From contig JAOZIB010000014.1 in assembly GCA_026014565.1 (NCBI GenBank), forward strand, positions 20,390-84,389: a DNA stretch of 64,000 nucleotides, written 5' to 3'. The notes under the pieces were generated by a model. It worked only from the letters and a program-made list of their open reading frames with translations. It had not been told where the DNA came from and did no database searches. A program made the position numbers and the translations under genes. Below are positions 25,250 through 34,156 of the stretch, piece by piece; positions within the stretch are counted from its first letter, which is position 1; each line of letters starts with the position of its first letter. This DNA comes from Candidatus Bathyarchaeum sp. GTDB taxonomy: Archaea > Thermoproteota > Bathyarchaeia > Bathyarchaeales > Bathyarchaeaceae.

Positions 25250-27940
25250 ATGGTTACTATAAACCTCGACAATATCTTTAACCCCGAAAGCATCGCCGTA
25301 GTCGGAGCAAGCGACAAGAAGGGCTCTGTTGGATACTCTTTGATGGTTAACCTTACCCAAAAAGGCTATGAAGGCAAAGTATATCCAATTAACATCAAAA
25401 AAGACGAAATTCTTGGAGTTAAAGCATACAAAAGTGTGGGAGAAATCCCAGAAAAAGTTGACTTAGCAATAATTGCAACCCCAGCCAAAACCGTTCCCTC
25501 AATAGTAGAGGAATGCGGCAAAGCAGGAATTATTGGATTAATCATAGTTTCAGCGGGTTTCAAAGAAATCGGACCAAAAGGCAAAGAGCTGGAAAATCAA
25601 ATTGCCGAAATGAAGAAAAAATATGGTCTTCGAATTATTGGTCCAAACTGTCTTGGAATTATTCGTCCAAGCGGCAAACTTAACGCTACTTTTTCATCTA
25701 AAATCCCCAAACCCGGAAATATCGCAGTAATTTCTCAAAGTGGAGCATTAGGCTCAGCAATGTTGGACTGGGCAATTAACGAAAACATTGGATTTAGTAA
25801 CTTCGTTTCAATCGGCTCCATGCTAGATGTGGACTTTGGAGATTTAATCGATTATTTTGGAAATGACCCCAAAACCAAAAGTATACTCATGTACATCGAA
25901 GGCATCACCCAAGCCCGAAAATTCATGAGTGCAGCAAGGCACTTTGCCCGAACAAAACCCATCATTGTAGTTAAAGCAGGAAAATTCAGCGAAAGCGCAA
26001 AAGCCGTAGCATCCCACACAGGCGCCTTAACAGGCTCAGACATGACCTACGACGCAGCCCTTAGGCGCGCAGGAATTGTTCGCGTAGAAGACATCGGTGA
26101 TTTGTTCAACTGTGCAGAGGTTTTAGGCGTTCAACCCTTACCTAAAGGACCACGACTAGCCATAATTACTAATGCTGGAGGTCCAGGAGTTATGACTGCA
26201 GACTCAGTAATAGCAGAAGGCGGAAAACTAGCAAAACTAGATCCAAAAACTATTGATCAACTTAACAAAGTTTTGCCTCCATTCTGGAGCAGGGGCAACC
26301 CAATCGATATTTTAGGAGATGCCCAAACAGACAGGTATGAAGCAGTTCTGAATTCGTGTATAAAAGATGAAAACATTGATGGAATGCTAATTATTTACAC
26401 GCCTCAAGGCGTAGCTGATCCAGCAAAAATTGCTAAGAATATTGCACAAATTGTAAAGAAGAAAGGCAGTAACAAACCTGTTTTGACTTCTTTTATGGGC
26501 CATGAAGAGGTAGAAACAGCAAACAAGATTCTTAACCAAAACAACATTCCAACATATTCCACACCTGAACAAGCTGTAAAGACTTACATGTACATGTATC
26601 AATATAGTCGAAACTTAGAGATGCTCTACCAAACACCCGAAGAGTTGCCAGTAGACAGTGTTCCCCCCAGACGACCAATAAATGTAATCATCAAAGAAGC
26701 TGCAAAACAGAATCGTGACATTCTAACCGAAACTGAGGCAAAACAATTACTCGAAAACTATCGCATACCCATCGTGAAAACTGTAATTGCCAGAAACGAA
26801 AACGAGGCAATTAACGCGGCATCAAACATTGGTTATCCTGTGGTCATGAAGATTCTGTCGCCCCAGATTGTTCATAAGTCAGACATTGAAGGCGTTATAC
26901 TGGACATTAACTCAAGAGAAGAGCTTGTTGATTCTTACCGTAAACTAATGCAAAGAGCCAAAGAAAAAGTTCCAGATGCAGTAATTCAAGGCGTAACTGT
27001 TCAACCAATGATTAGCAGAATTGGTTATGAGGTTATTCTTGGAGCTCAAACTGATTCTTTGTTTGGTCCAGTAGTCTTATTTGGAATGGGTGGAGTTGGC
27101 GTTGAAATCTTTAAAGATGTTACCATTGGTCTTCCTCCGCTGAACCAAAACTTAGCAAGTAGAATGATAGAAGAAACAAAGGTATACAATATGCTCAAAG
27201 GTTTCCGTAACATGCCTCCTGCAAACCTCAAACTTTTGGAAGAAACTATTGTTCGATTCTCTCAAATGCTCATTGATTTCCCGCAGATTAAAGAAGTAGA
27301 CATCAATCCATTGTTTGTTAACGAAAAAGATGTGATTGCGTTAGACGCTCGAATAGTAATTGACAAAGAAAAAGTGTTCAAGAAAGTTGAACCTCATGCA
27401 CATTTGGTAATTAGTCCATACCCCAAAAAGTATGAAACAGTTTGGAACATGCGAGACGGCAAACAAGTTTTGTTGCGACCAATCAAACCTGAAGATGAGC
27501 CACTGTGGTTAGAGATGTTCAAGAGTTTCTCAGAGGAAGCTGTACGTTATAGGTTCTTTAACATAATCAAAGACACCCCCCACGAAGTTCGAGTCAGATA
27601 CTGTAACATCGACTACGACCGAGAAATCGGAATAGTTGCAGAACTTCAAAACGGCAAACGACAATTCTTAGGAGTAGTACGACTCATAACCGAACCCGAT
27701 GGCAAAAACGCAGAAATTGCATTCATCGTTTCAGACAAATGGCAAAACCTTGGTCTTGGCTCCAAGATGGTGGATTACATCATTGAAATCAGCAAAGACA
27801 TGGGACTAGACATGATTTACGCCGAGATGCTAAAAGACAACTACCGTGCAATTCGACTGTTAAAGAAGATGGGGTTTACTATTCAATACGACGCGGACGT
27901 CGTAAAGGCTTCCCTCAACCTGAAGGAAGAATTACATTAG
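25250..27940 (+). CDS. ADP-forming acyl-CoA synthetase (alpha-beta fusion) with C-terminal GNAT domain
   Basis: The 896-residue protein has four parts. They are a CoA-binding Rossmann domain (1-135), a succinyl-CoA-ligase-like region (150-450), an ATP-grasp domain (490-700) and a GNAT acetyltransferase (about 740-896, acetyl-CoA motif QNLGLGSKMV). The first three convert acetyl-CoA, ADP and phosphate to acetate, CoA and ATP. The phospho-transfer histidine is kept at residue 256 (ASHTGALTGSD), as is the ATP-grasp histidine at 542 (IVHKSD). This differs from bacterial PatZ/Pat proteins, which share the layout but are acetyltransferases with an inactive synthetase part. ATG at 25250 is chosen because GGTG lies 6 bases upstream. 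A hairpin terminator follows. Confidence 0.92.
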   Translation: MVTINLDNIFNPESIAVVGASDKKGSVGYSLMVNLTQKGYEGKVYPINIKKDEILGVKAYKSVGEIPEKVDLAIIATPAKTVPSIVEECGKAGIIGLIIVSAGFKEIGPKGKELENQIAEMKKKYGLRIIGPNCLGIIRPSGKLNATFSSKIPKPGNIAVISQSGALGSAMLDWAINENIGFSNFVSIGSMLDVDFGDLIDYFGNDPKTKSILMYIEGITQARKFMSAARHFARTKPIIVVKAGKFSESAKAVASHTGALTGSDMTYDAALRRAGIVRVEDIGDLFNCAEVLGVQPLPKGPRLAIITNAGGPGVMTADSVIAEGGKLAKLDPKTIDQLNKVLPPFWSRGNPIDILGDAQTDRYEAVLNSCIKDENIDGMLIIYTPQGVADPAKIAKNIAQIVKKKGSNKPVLTSFMGHEEVETANKILNQNNIPTYSTPEQAVKTYMYMYQYSRNLEMLYQTPEELPVDSVPPRRPINVIIKEAAKQNRDILTETEAKQLLENYRIPIVKTVIARNENEAINAASNIGYPVVMKILSPQIVHKSDIEGVILDINSREELVDSYRKLMQRAKEKVPDAVIQGVTVQPMISRIGYEVILGAQTDSLFGPVVLFGMGGVGVEIFKDVTIGLPPLNQNLASRMIEETKVYNMLKGFRNMPPANLKLLEETIVRFSQMLIDFPQIKEVDINPLFVNEKDVIALDARIVIDKEKVFKKVEPHAHLVISPYPKKYETVWNMRDGKQVLLRPIKPEDEPLWLEMFKSFSEEAVRYRFFNIIKDTPHEVRVRYCNIDYDREIGIVAELQNGKRQFLGVVRLITEPDGKNAEIAFIVSDKWQNLGLGSKMVDYIIEISKDMGLDMIYAEMLKDNYRAIRLLKKMGFTIQYDADVVKASLNLKEELH

Positions 27941-27976
27941 CACGTTCTCTTCGTATTGAACCTAAAAAACAGTAAC

Positions 27977-27996
27977 CAGCAAGTAAAAACTTGCTG
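27977..27996 (+). terminator. Hairpin plus T-rich tract after the acyl-CoA synthetase gene
   Basis: CAGCAAGT and ACTTGCTG form a perfect 8-base stem around AAAA, starting 36 bases after the stop codon. A pyrimidine/T-rich stretch to 28020 follows. It fits a terminator for the plus-strand gene. Confidence 0.6.
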
Positions 27997-28078
27997 TTTT
28001 CCTCCTCTTTCTATTTTTTTAAAATCCCAACATTCTAGGAAAGTAAGCGATTTTGTTATGATTTTTTTGGGTTTCTTG

Positions 28079-28237
28079 TCAAGTATCATATCCAAAGAGT
28101 GAAACGTTTCCAGACGTTAGACGCATCATGTATAGTAGGGTTCGGATAGTTGTGATTTTTCCTGCCCCGTTTGGGCCTAAAAAACCAAAAACTAACTTTT
28201 GTTTAAGGGCACAGTTATTTGAAAGTAACCTTGCCAT
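28079..28237 (-). pseudogene. Remnant of an ABC transporter ATPase (Walker A region only)
   Basis: A 52-codon frame on the minus strand reads [18 protein letters not shown] and continues through [11 protein letters not shown] to a TGA stop. This is the start of a CcmA/drug-export type ABC ATPase. The Walker A is altered: GPNGAGKI where a Ser or Thr is needed for magnesium. Nothing after the stop, toward 28000, resembles the Q-loop, signature or Walker B regions. The frame is therefore the relic of a truncated gene, not a working ATPase, although it still has an ATG at 28237. Confidence 0.72.
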
Positions 28238-28291
28238 AAATTGAAAAAATAAAAACAAGAAGCCTTAGCAAAACTAACGCATAAGGCTATT

Positions 28292-28525
28292 TTATTGAAC
28301 AGCTTCTACTTTCTTTACTTCAGATATCTGTTTTTTGAGAAAGTTTTCAACGCCCCATTGTAAGGTCATAGCAGACATTGGGCATCCATTGCATGAGCCT
28401 TTAAGTTTTACTTTTACGATGCCGTTGTCGAATCCAACGTATTCTATATCGCCGCCGTCAGCTTGCAGTTGTGGTCTTACTTGTTCCAGAGCCTTTTTTA
28501 CGCGTTCTTCTATGGGTTCACTCAT
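28292..28525 (-). CDS. NifU C-terminal domain (Nfu-type iron-sulfur scaffold)
   Basis: The protein has about 77 residues: a single Nfu domain with QADGGDIEYVGFDNGIVKV and the cluster-binding motif GSCNGCPMSAMTL. It carries or delivers a 4Fe-4S cluster. ATG at 28525 is chosen because GGTGA lies 5 bases before it; the in-frame start at 28537 overlaps that ribosome site. No other sulfur-cluster gene adjoins it. Confidence 0.92.
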   Translation of the reverse strand: MSEPIEERVKKALEQVRPQLQADGGDIEYVGFDNGIVKVKLKGSCNGCPMSAMTLQWGVENFLKKQISEVKKVEAVQ

Positions 28526-28637
28526 TAGATTCACCATTATTTAGTTAGGTAAGAGTTTAAAATATAAACAAGTCTAGAAAAAGTTTTTGATTTTCAGGTT
28601 TTTCAATGATAACAAATAATTTTGAATAGGTTTATTA

Positions 28638-28657
28638 AATATGACGTATGTCATATT
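28638..28657. promoter_or_regulatory. Inverted repeat AATATGAC-gtat-GTCATATT before the molybdopterin oxidoreductase
   Basis: A perfect 8-base inverted repeat with a 4-base spacer ends 18 bases before the ATG at 28676. A second shorter repeat, ATTAC-gtaggg-GTAAT, overlaps its right arm. At this distance a bound protein would cover the start site or the initiation region, so an operator is likely. Confidence 0.5.
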
Positions 28658-28675
28658 ACGTAGGGGTAATAATTT

Positions 28676-29464
28676 ATGAAAAAACAATTAACCACAGTTT
28701 TAATGCTATTCGGATTAGTTTTAACATTTGTAGTTAACCCCATTGATGTAACATATGCAACATCAACTGACCTTGGCGAGGTTGAAATCAGAGAATATGA
28801 AGGAGAAAACCTTTCGTCAATTAACGCTTTTAGAGAAAACTCAATCAAAGGTCCACAGCATGTAGATAACGAAACTTACCGCCTATCAATTAGCGGTTTA
28901 GTTGAGAACGAACTGCAATTTACCTACGATGAAATAATAAACGGCTTTGAAAGTTACAAAAAAGTTGTCACCCTATTCTGTGTAGAAGGTTGGAGGGCCA
29001 CCATTCTTTGGGAAGGAGTTCTTATCGAAGATTTGCTAAAAGATGCCAATGTTGACCCCAATGCGACCACGGTGATGTTTTTTGCCCATGATGGATATTC
29101 TACTTCATTGTCGCTGGATTATATACTAGACAATCACATAATGATCGCATACAAAATGAACAACGTGACTCTTCCGCCTGAACGGGGATATCCATTCCAG
29201 TTAGTTGCAGAGAGCAAATGGGGATACAAATGGATAAAATGGGTAACTGGAATTGCTTTATCAGATAACGAAAACTTCAGAGGATTTTGGGAACGAGCCG
29301 GCTACGCCATCGGCGGAGATCTAGATGAGCCATATTTGCAGCCTTTTGACCCCCGAGGAGAAATCCCAGAATTTTCAACGCTAGCCATACCTATAGTAAT
29401 CACAGCAGGATTGATTGTCATAGTTGCCCGAAAAAAGTATTCACACAAACTAGCCAAACAATAA
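28676..29464 (+). CDS. Secreted molybdopterin-dependent oxidoreductase (sulfite-oxidase-like domain)
   Basis: The 262-residue protein has a signal peptide (residues 3-27). A molybdopterin domain follows, with TLFCVEGWRATILWEGV around residue 100, where the cysteine is the molybdenum ligand, and RGYPFQLVAESKWGYKWIKW. The C-terminus is EIPEF, a membrane helix and a basic tail, so it is anchored facing outward. Family members (SorA, YedY/MsrP) reduce or oxidise sulfur or sulfoxide groups. No haem or YedZ-type partner is next to it, so the electron partner is unknown. The inverted repeat just upstream suggests regulated expression. Confidence 0.86.
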   Translation: MKKQLTTVLMLFGLVLTFVVNPIDVTYATSTDLGEVEIREYEGENLSSINAFRENSIKGPQHVDNETYRLSISGLVENELQFTYDEIINGFESYKKVVTLFCVEGWRATILWEGVLIEDLLKDANVDPNATTVMFFAHDGYSTSLSLDYILDNHIMIAYKMNNVTLPPERGYPFQLVAESKWGYKWIKWVTGIALSDNENFRGFWERAGYAIGGDLDEPYLQPFDPRGEIPEFSTLAIPIVITAGLIVIVARKKYSHKLAKQ

Positions 29465-29560
29465 ACATCTGCAAAGACAAAAGTAGTGCTGAACCTGTAA
29501 AGATACAAAATAAAGGTTTTTACCTGACCGTTGAAATCCGAACATAAAGGGTTGATTTGT

Positions 29561-30403
29561 TTGAAGATTGGTTTTCATGTTTCTATTTCTGGCTCTGTTG
29601 ACTTGGCAGTGGACAGGGCGATAAATCTTGGTTGCACTACTTTTCAGATTTTTACTCGAAGCCCAAGGCAATGGTATTCCGCAAAACTTGACCCAGAAAT
29701 TGCCCAAAGTTTTTCTGACAAAGTAAAAAAACACAATTTGCAACCTGTTTTTGCTCATATGCCGTATCTTCCAAATTTAGCATCTCCCAAGGATGACGTT
29801 TACGAAAGATCTGTTAAGACACTTAGTTCAGAACTCAAAAGATGTGAACAATTAGAAATACCGTATTTAGTTACCCATTTAGGCAGCCACCTTGGAAAAG
29901 GAAAAGAAATTGGTTTTGAACGGTTAATCAATGGAATCAATAAAGTCCTGAGCGACACTAACGGAAAAGTGACGTTGCTGTTAGAAAATACTGCAGGAAC
30001 AAAAAACAGCATGGGAAACACCTTTGAAGACGTTCAGACCATTATCGACCAGCTAACCGATCAAGAATTTGTTGGAGTGTGTTTCGATACCAGTCATGCT
30101 TTTGCCGCGGGATATGATTTGCGAACAAAAGAAACTGTTCAAGAAACAATAGACCGTATCGAAGAAACTGTTGGATTTGAAAAAGTTAAACTAGTTCATC
30201 TTAATGACTCAAAGGGAGACCTTAATTCAAGAATCGACCGTCATGACCACATTGGATTAGGAAAAATCGGAGAAGACGGATTTAGAAACATACTCGCCAG
30301 CGAGTTAGGAGACCTACCGTTAATAATGGAAACCCCAATAGACGAAAGGCGTGACGACGTGGGAAATCTAAAAAAACTCAAAGAACTTTACAGAAAAAAA
30401 TAA
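29561..30403 (+). CDS. nfo: Endonuclease IV (AP endonuclease)
   Basis: The protein has about 280 residues. It opens with KIGFHVSISGSVDLAV and continues with metal-site segments THLGSHLG, LLLENTAGTKNSMG, GVCFDTSHAFAAGYDL, HLNDSKGDLNSRIDRHDHIG and METP. These zinc ligands mark the Nfo family, which cuts the backbone 5' of abasic sites. The start is TTG at 29561, giving the usual short N-terminus; TTG at 29552 and 29531 are in frame alternatives. The gene follows the molybdopterin oxidoreductase by about 100 bases. Confidence 0.93.
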   Translation: MKIGFHVSISGSVDLAVDRAINLGCTTFQIFTRSPRQWYSAKLDPEIAQSFSDKVKKHNLQPVFAHMPYLPNLASPKDDVYERSVKTLSSELKRCEQLEIPYLVTHLGSHLGKGKEIGFERLINGINKVLSDTNGKVTLLLENTAGTKNSMGNTFEDVQTIIDQLTDQEFVGVCFDTSHAFAAGYDLRTKETVQETIDRIEETVGFEKVKLVHLNDSKGDLNSRIDRHDHIGLGKIGEDGFRNILASELGDLPLIMETPIDERRDDVGNLKKLKELYRKK

Positions 30404-30496
30404 TTTTTTTCCAAATTAGTTTAGAGAGCAAAAACGTTTTCAACACGAACACTGAAATGAAAATAACATAACCATAAACTAAAGGAGAATACACGA

Positions 30497-30706
30497 ATGC
30501 AAATTAGAACCTTAGCAGCAATTCTAGCATGGATTGTAGTTGCATTACTTTTACTCAACGGCATGATACAGTCAGTGTGGATGACGGTGGCTTCAATTGT
30601 TTTGACAGGCGTTGCACTTTTGCTGTATTTCAGTCCAAGGTGGACAAAAAACAAAAAAACACAAGACCAAAAACCAGAAACAGAAAAAACTAACACAAAA
30701 AAATGA
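30497..30706 (+). CDS. Small two-helix membrane protein, unknown
   Basis: The 69-residue protein has two hydrophobic helices (residues 6-22 and 28-46). A charged Lys/Gln/Thr tail follows (NKKTQDQKPETEK). AAAGGAG lies upstream of the ATG at good spacing. It lies between nfo and the Vps62-like gene. It could be a membrane accessory peptide, but no family is recognised. Confidence 0.55.
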   Translation: MQIRTLAAILAWIVVALLLLNGMIQSVWMTVASIVLTGVALLLYFSPRWTKNKKTQDQKPETEKTNTKK

Positions 30707-30802
30707 TGATTTATTCTTTTCATTTATTCATAATTTGAGTTGCCAAAACTTATAGGCAAATTGGCTACAAAGTTTCAAAACAAATTTACGGTGTTGAAGG
30801 TA

Positions 30803-32494
30803 ATGAAAAAAAGGTTCATGCCATTATTTGTAGTTTTTATCACTTGCTTGCTTGTTGTTTCTCCAATAGTGGGAGTTATTGCACAACAAGATTCAGACAA
30901 TGATGGAATATCCGATGCAAAAGAAAATGAATTGGCTTCAAGGTTTGAGCCAGTTCTGCATTTTGTTTCAGGGGAGGAGTTTTTCCCTACTGACCCAAAT
31001 TATCACATACAAAATTCTGAGTTGTTCATGAAATCTGGTGAGACAAACACTTTGGTTGATAATTCACCAACTGTATCAAGTATTGGTCAGTATACCACTG
31101 ATGGTTACTTTTTGAACAACATATTAGGAAGTCGGGAAGCTATAGCCCAGGACTACAAACAAAGTCGAAGCACATATGGGGACAAAATCTACGCCCGCGT
31201 AACTACAGAAGGACAATACATTGTTGTTCAGTATTGGTTCTTTTATGCATACAACCCGGGAAGCCTAAATCAGCATCAAGGGGACTGGGAAATGATTCAG
31301 GTGATTTTGGATTCAACTGAAACTCCAGTTTATGCAGTATATTCACAACATCACTTGGGAGAAATTGCAGAATGGCAAGACGTAGAAAAAGCCGACGAAA
31401 CCCATCCACGAGTTTACGTTGCTTTGGGTTCTCACGCGAACTACTTCAAGTATTTCCAAGGCAAACTTGGACACGAAAGTGACACGGTAGGGAACGACTA
31501 CACTCTAAACCCAGAGGACCTAGAAATAATGCTTCTTGGAGAAATGGGCACAGGTAACCATCCTGCATCCCAAGACTGGCTCGAGTTTGGAGGAAGATGG
31601 GGCAACTGGGCAGAACTCGCAGATGCCTACATGGGCTCAGCAGGTCCAAATGGACCCGGACAAGGAGAGAACACCGAAAAATGGTTTAACCCAGTATCAT
31701 GGGGAAACGAAACCTTTGGAGTAGATCAGACATGGTTTACTGCGAGCATGTTTGCATATTATTTCCTTTACATCTTTGTTGCAATTCTAGCAATACGCAT
31801 TGTAATCAAAGCGTGGAAGATAATCAAAAGCACAAAAAATGGAGAACTCAACATAATGAAGATGTTGCGTTCCAAAGCTGCATTGCCAATAGTTCTAGGT
31901 TTACTCGGCGTAATAATTTACCTTGTGGCGTTGTTATCGCCATGGTACACATGTTCCGGAAACATTCAAACAACAATGATTAGCACAGAAGGCACAGTAG
32001 ATATCATTACCCTTGACGGAGTTAACGGTCTACAAGTTAACATGCTCCAAGGAAGTGAAGGAGTAGCTCCACTGTTTGCAATAGTAATTCCATTTAGCAT
32101 CATGTTCATATCCAGCGTTTTGCTAAACGTGTTGGACATAATTTCAACAGAAAAACCTAGCAAGCTTTCAAAAAGCTACATAATAAGCGGCATAACTTCA
32201 CTGATTCCGGCAATCCTCATAATCGTGGCAGTGATTTCTTTAACAGTATTAATTGAATCCGTTGCAGGATCCTTCTCTGGCGGACAAGCATTACCCCCAG
32301 AAGTAACAGATATTGTTTCAGCAATTTCCGCAGCTCCCTTTGGAGGAACCACAACACAAACAATCGACTCGGCTGGAACTGCAACCGTTAGTTGGGGTGT
32401 GGGTATTGGCGTGTACTTGTTCATTGTGGCCGCGGCAATCAAAATTGTTGCGGGAATAATGCTAAGAAAAATCAAGGTTGAAGAAACAAAATAA
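30803..32494 (+). CDS. Exported Vps62-domain protein with calcium-binding loop and C-terminal membrane helices
   Basis: From ATG at 30803 the protein has about 563 residues. A signal peptide (MPLFVVFITCLLVVSPIVG) comes first, then a calcium-type loop DSDNDGISDAKE. A Vps62-like domain follows, with segments YWFFYAYNPGSLNQHQGDWE and VALGSHANYF (to about residue 300), and then about five membrane helices. The upstream in-frame start at 30740 would place 21 extra residues before the signal peptide and is disfavoured. In fungi Vps62 is a poorly understood vacuolar-sorting protein; the archaeal role is unknown. The topology places the domain outside the cell. Confidence 0.72.
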   Translation: MKKRFMPLFVVFITCLLVVSPIVGVIAQQDSDNDGISDAKENELASRFEPVLHFVSGEEFFPTDPNYHIQNSELFMKSGETNTLVDNSPTVSSIGQYTTDGYFLNNILGSREAIAQDYKQSRSTYGDKIYARVTTEGQYIVVQYWFFYAYNPGSLNQHQGDWEMIQVILDSTETPVYAVYSQHHLGEIAEWQDVEKADETHPRVYVALGSHANYFKYFQGKLGHESDTVGNDYTLNPEDLEIMLLGEMGTGNHPASQDWLEFGGRWGNWAELADAYMGSAGPNGPGQGENTEKWFNPVSWGNETFGVDQTWFTASMFAYYFLYIFVAILAIRIVIKAWKIIKSTKNGELNIMKMLRSKAALPIVLGLLGVIIYLVALLSPWYTCSGNIQTTMISTEGTVDIITLDGVNGLQVNMLQGSEGVAPLFAIVIPFSIMFISSVLLNVLDIISTEKPSKLSKSYIISGITSLIPAILIIVAVISLTVLIESVAGSFSGGQALPPEVTDIVSAISAAPFGGTTTQTIDSAGTATVSWGVGIGVYLFIVAAAIKIVAGIMLRKIKVEETK

Positions 32495-32689
32495 AACACA
32501 CAAAAACAACACACAATCCCCTTCTTCCTTTTTTATGAAATAATATATTGAAACCGTTTTTTTGATGATAACGCCCCACAATATCTAATTTTACGAATAT
32601 AAAAAAAATGTTGTAAAGTTTGCGAGTCATAAGGGTTATATCCCTTTTTTTACAACACATATTGGACAAAACTTCTGAGGCGAAAAGAA

Positions 32690-34123
32690 ATGAGAAAAAC
32701 AAAAGGAATCGTACTAACATTACTAGTTTGCAGCATGATGACTTTAGGAACATTCACCTGCACCACATTTGCAGCTGAAAATTCCCCAACAGTGTGGGTT
32801 ACAGTTCATAGAATCCAAGCAATAGAAACTAGCGAATATGATAGTCGTTGGAAATACAGCATCACAGTAGATGACCAAGTAACTAGCCCCGTGACACAAG
32901 AGTTTACAGACGAACAAACTGGTGATGACATTACAATTAACAACAAAGAATCCTTCGAAGTGGAAAATCAAGATGTGTATATCATTTTAACAGTACTAAG
33001 AAAGCAAAATGGAGACTACCGAACAGCCGACATCAGTAGTTTAGGAAAAACTTTTGATTGCACATACAATCTTGCAACAAACGAGGTAGGCGGAGAAGAA
33101 AGTGATGAAACCGAAGACGGCTACTACGTAATCTCAGGAGAGGATGACGGAACGTTAACGGAGAATGATGCAACTGTTTGGTTTACAATTACTGACAATT
33201 ACGATGCACCCGTAGCACATGCAGGCAGTGACCAAAGAGTTGGCGTTGATGAGCAAGTTATTTTTGACGCTTCAAAGTCCACCGCATCAGAAGGGTCATC
33301 CATTGTCAAATATGCATGGGACTTTAATGATGATGGCAGCATTGACTCAAACAAACAAGGACCATCATATACATTCACCCAGAATGGAAACTACACCTGC
33401 AAATTGACTGTGACTGACAGCCTCGGAGCTACGTCAGAAGACACATGCATTATTCAAGTTACAAATAAAATCCCAATAGCCCAGTTCACGTTTAACCCTG
33501 AAAACCCGAGCATCCATGACCCAATCAACCTCACAGACCAATCATACGACAAAGACGGAACAATAACTGCATGGATATGGGAATTTGGAGATGGAACAAA
33601 CTCCACAGAACAAAATCCAACCCACACCTTCAACGAAAAGAAAGAATGGAAGATAACTCTAACAGTAACAGACAATGAAGGAGCCAAAAACTCAACTATT
33701 CAAACAGTAATCATGAGCAATCTAGAACCGGAAGCCTGTTTTGGATGCAACACAACAAGATTTGAAATCGACACAAAAATACAGTTCCTAGACAACTCAA
33801 CAGACCCAGAAAACAAAGTTACTTCATGGTTTTGGGACTTTGGCGACGGAAACTCTTCCGATGTTCAATCTCCAATCCATACGTATACAGAGTTGGGAGA
33901 TTACAACGTAACATTAACTATAAGAGATGACGAAAACGCAACAAACACTTACACAATGGCAATCTCAGTCGTTGAACATGATGACGGATCCGCTATATTG
34001 TGGATACTTGCAATTGCAGCAATTGTAGTAGCAGCAGTAGTTCTTGTGGGATTATTCTGGCGAAGTAGAAAACAGAAAAGTTTCCCAGAAATGTTTACAG
34101 GGTCAAAAGACCCTGCAATTTGA
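32690..34123 (+). CDS. Cell-surface protein with three PKD domains
   Basis: The 477-residue protein has a signal peptide (residues 5-27). An N-terminal beta region of about 150 residues follows, then three PKD repeats (about 177-262, 263-345 and 350-430). The repeats are marked by YAWDFNDDGS, WIWEFGDGTNSTEQNPTHTF and WFWDFGDGNSSDVQSPIHTY. A C-terminal membrane helix with RSRKQK anchors it. PKD domains are protein-protein or glycan-binding spacers in archaeal S-layer and surface proteins. It lacks the IPEF motif seen in other exported proteins here. It is probably a surface adhesin or structural protein. Confidence 0.85.
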   Translation: MRKTKGIVLTLLVCSMMTLGTFTCTTFAAENSPTVWVTVHRIQAIETSEYDSRWKYSITVDDQVTSPVTQEFTDEQTGDDITINNKESFEVENQDVYIILTVLRKQNGDYRTADISSLGKTFDCTYNLATNEVGGEESDETEDGYYVISGEDDGTLTENDATVWFTITDNYDAPVAHAGSDQRVGVDEQVIFDASKSTASEGSSIVKYAWDFNDDGSIDSNKQGPSYTFTQNGNYTCKLTVTDSLGATSEDTCIIQVTNKIPIAQFTFNPENPSIHDPINLTDQSYDKDGTITAWIWEFGDGTNSTEQNPTHTFNEKKEWKITLTVTDNEGAKNSTIQTVIMSNLEPEACFGCNTTRFEIDTKIQFLDNSTDPENKVTSWFWDFGDGNSSDVQSPIHTYTELGDYNVTLTIRDDENATNTYTMAISVVEHDDGSAILWILAIAAIVVAAVVLVGLFWRSRKQKSFPEMFTGSKDPAI

Positions 34124-34156
34124 GCACCTAACGGTGCTTAAAAAACCTTTTTTGTT

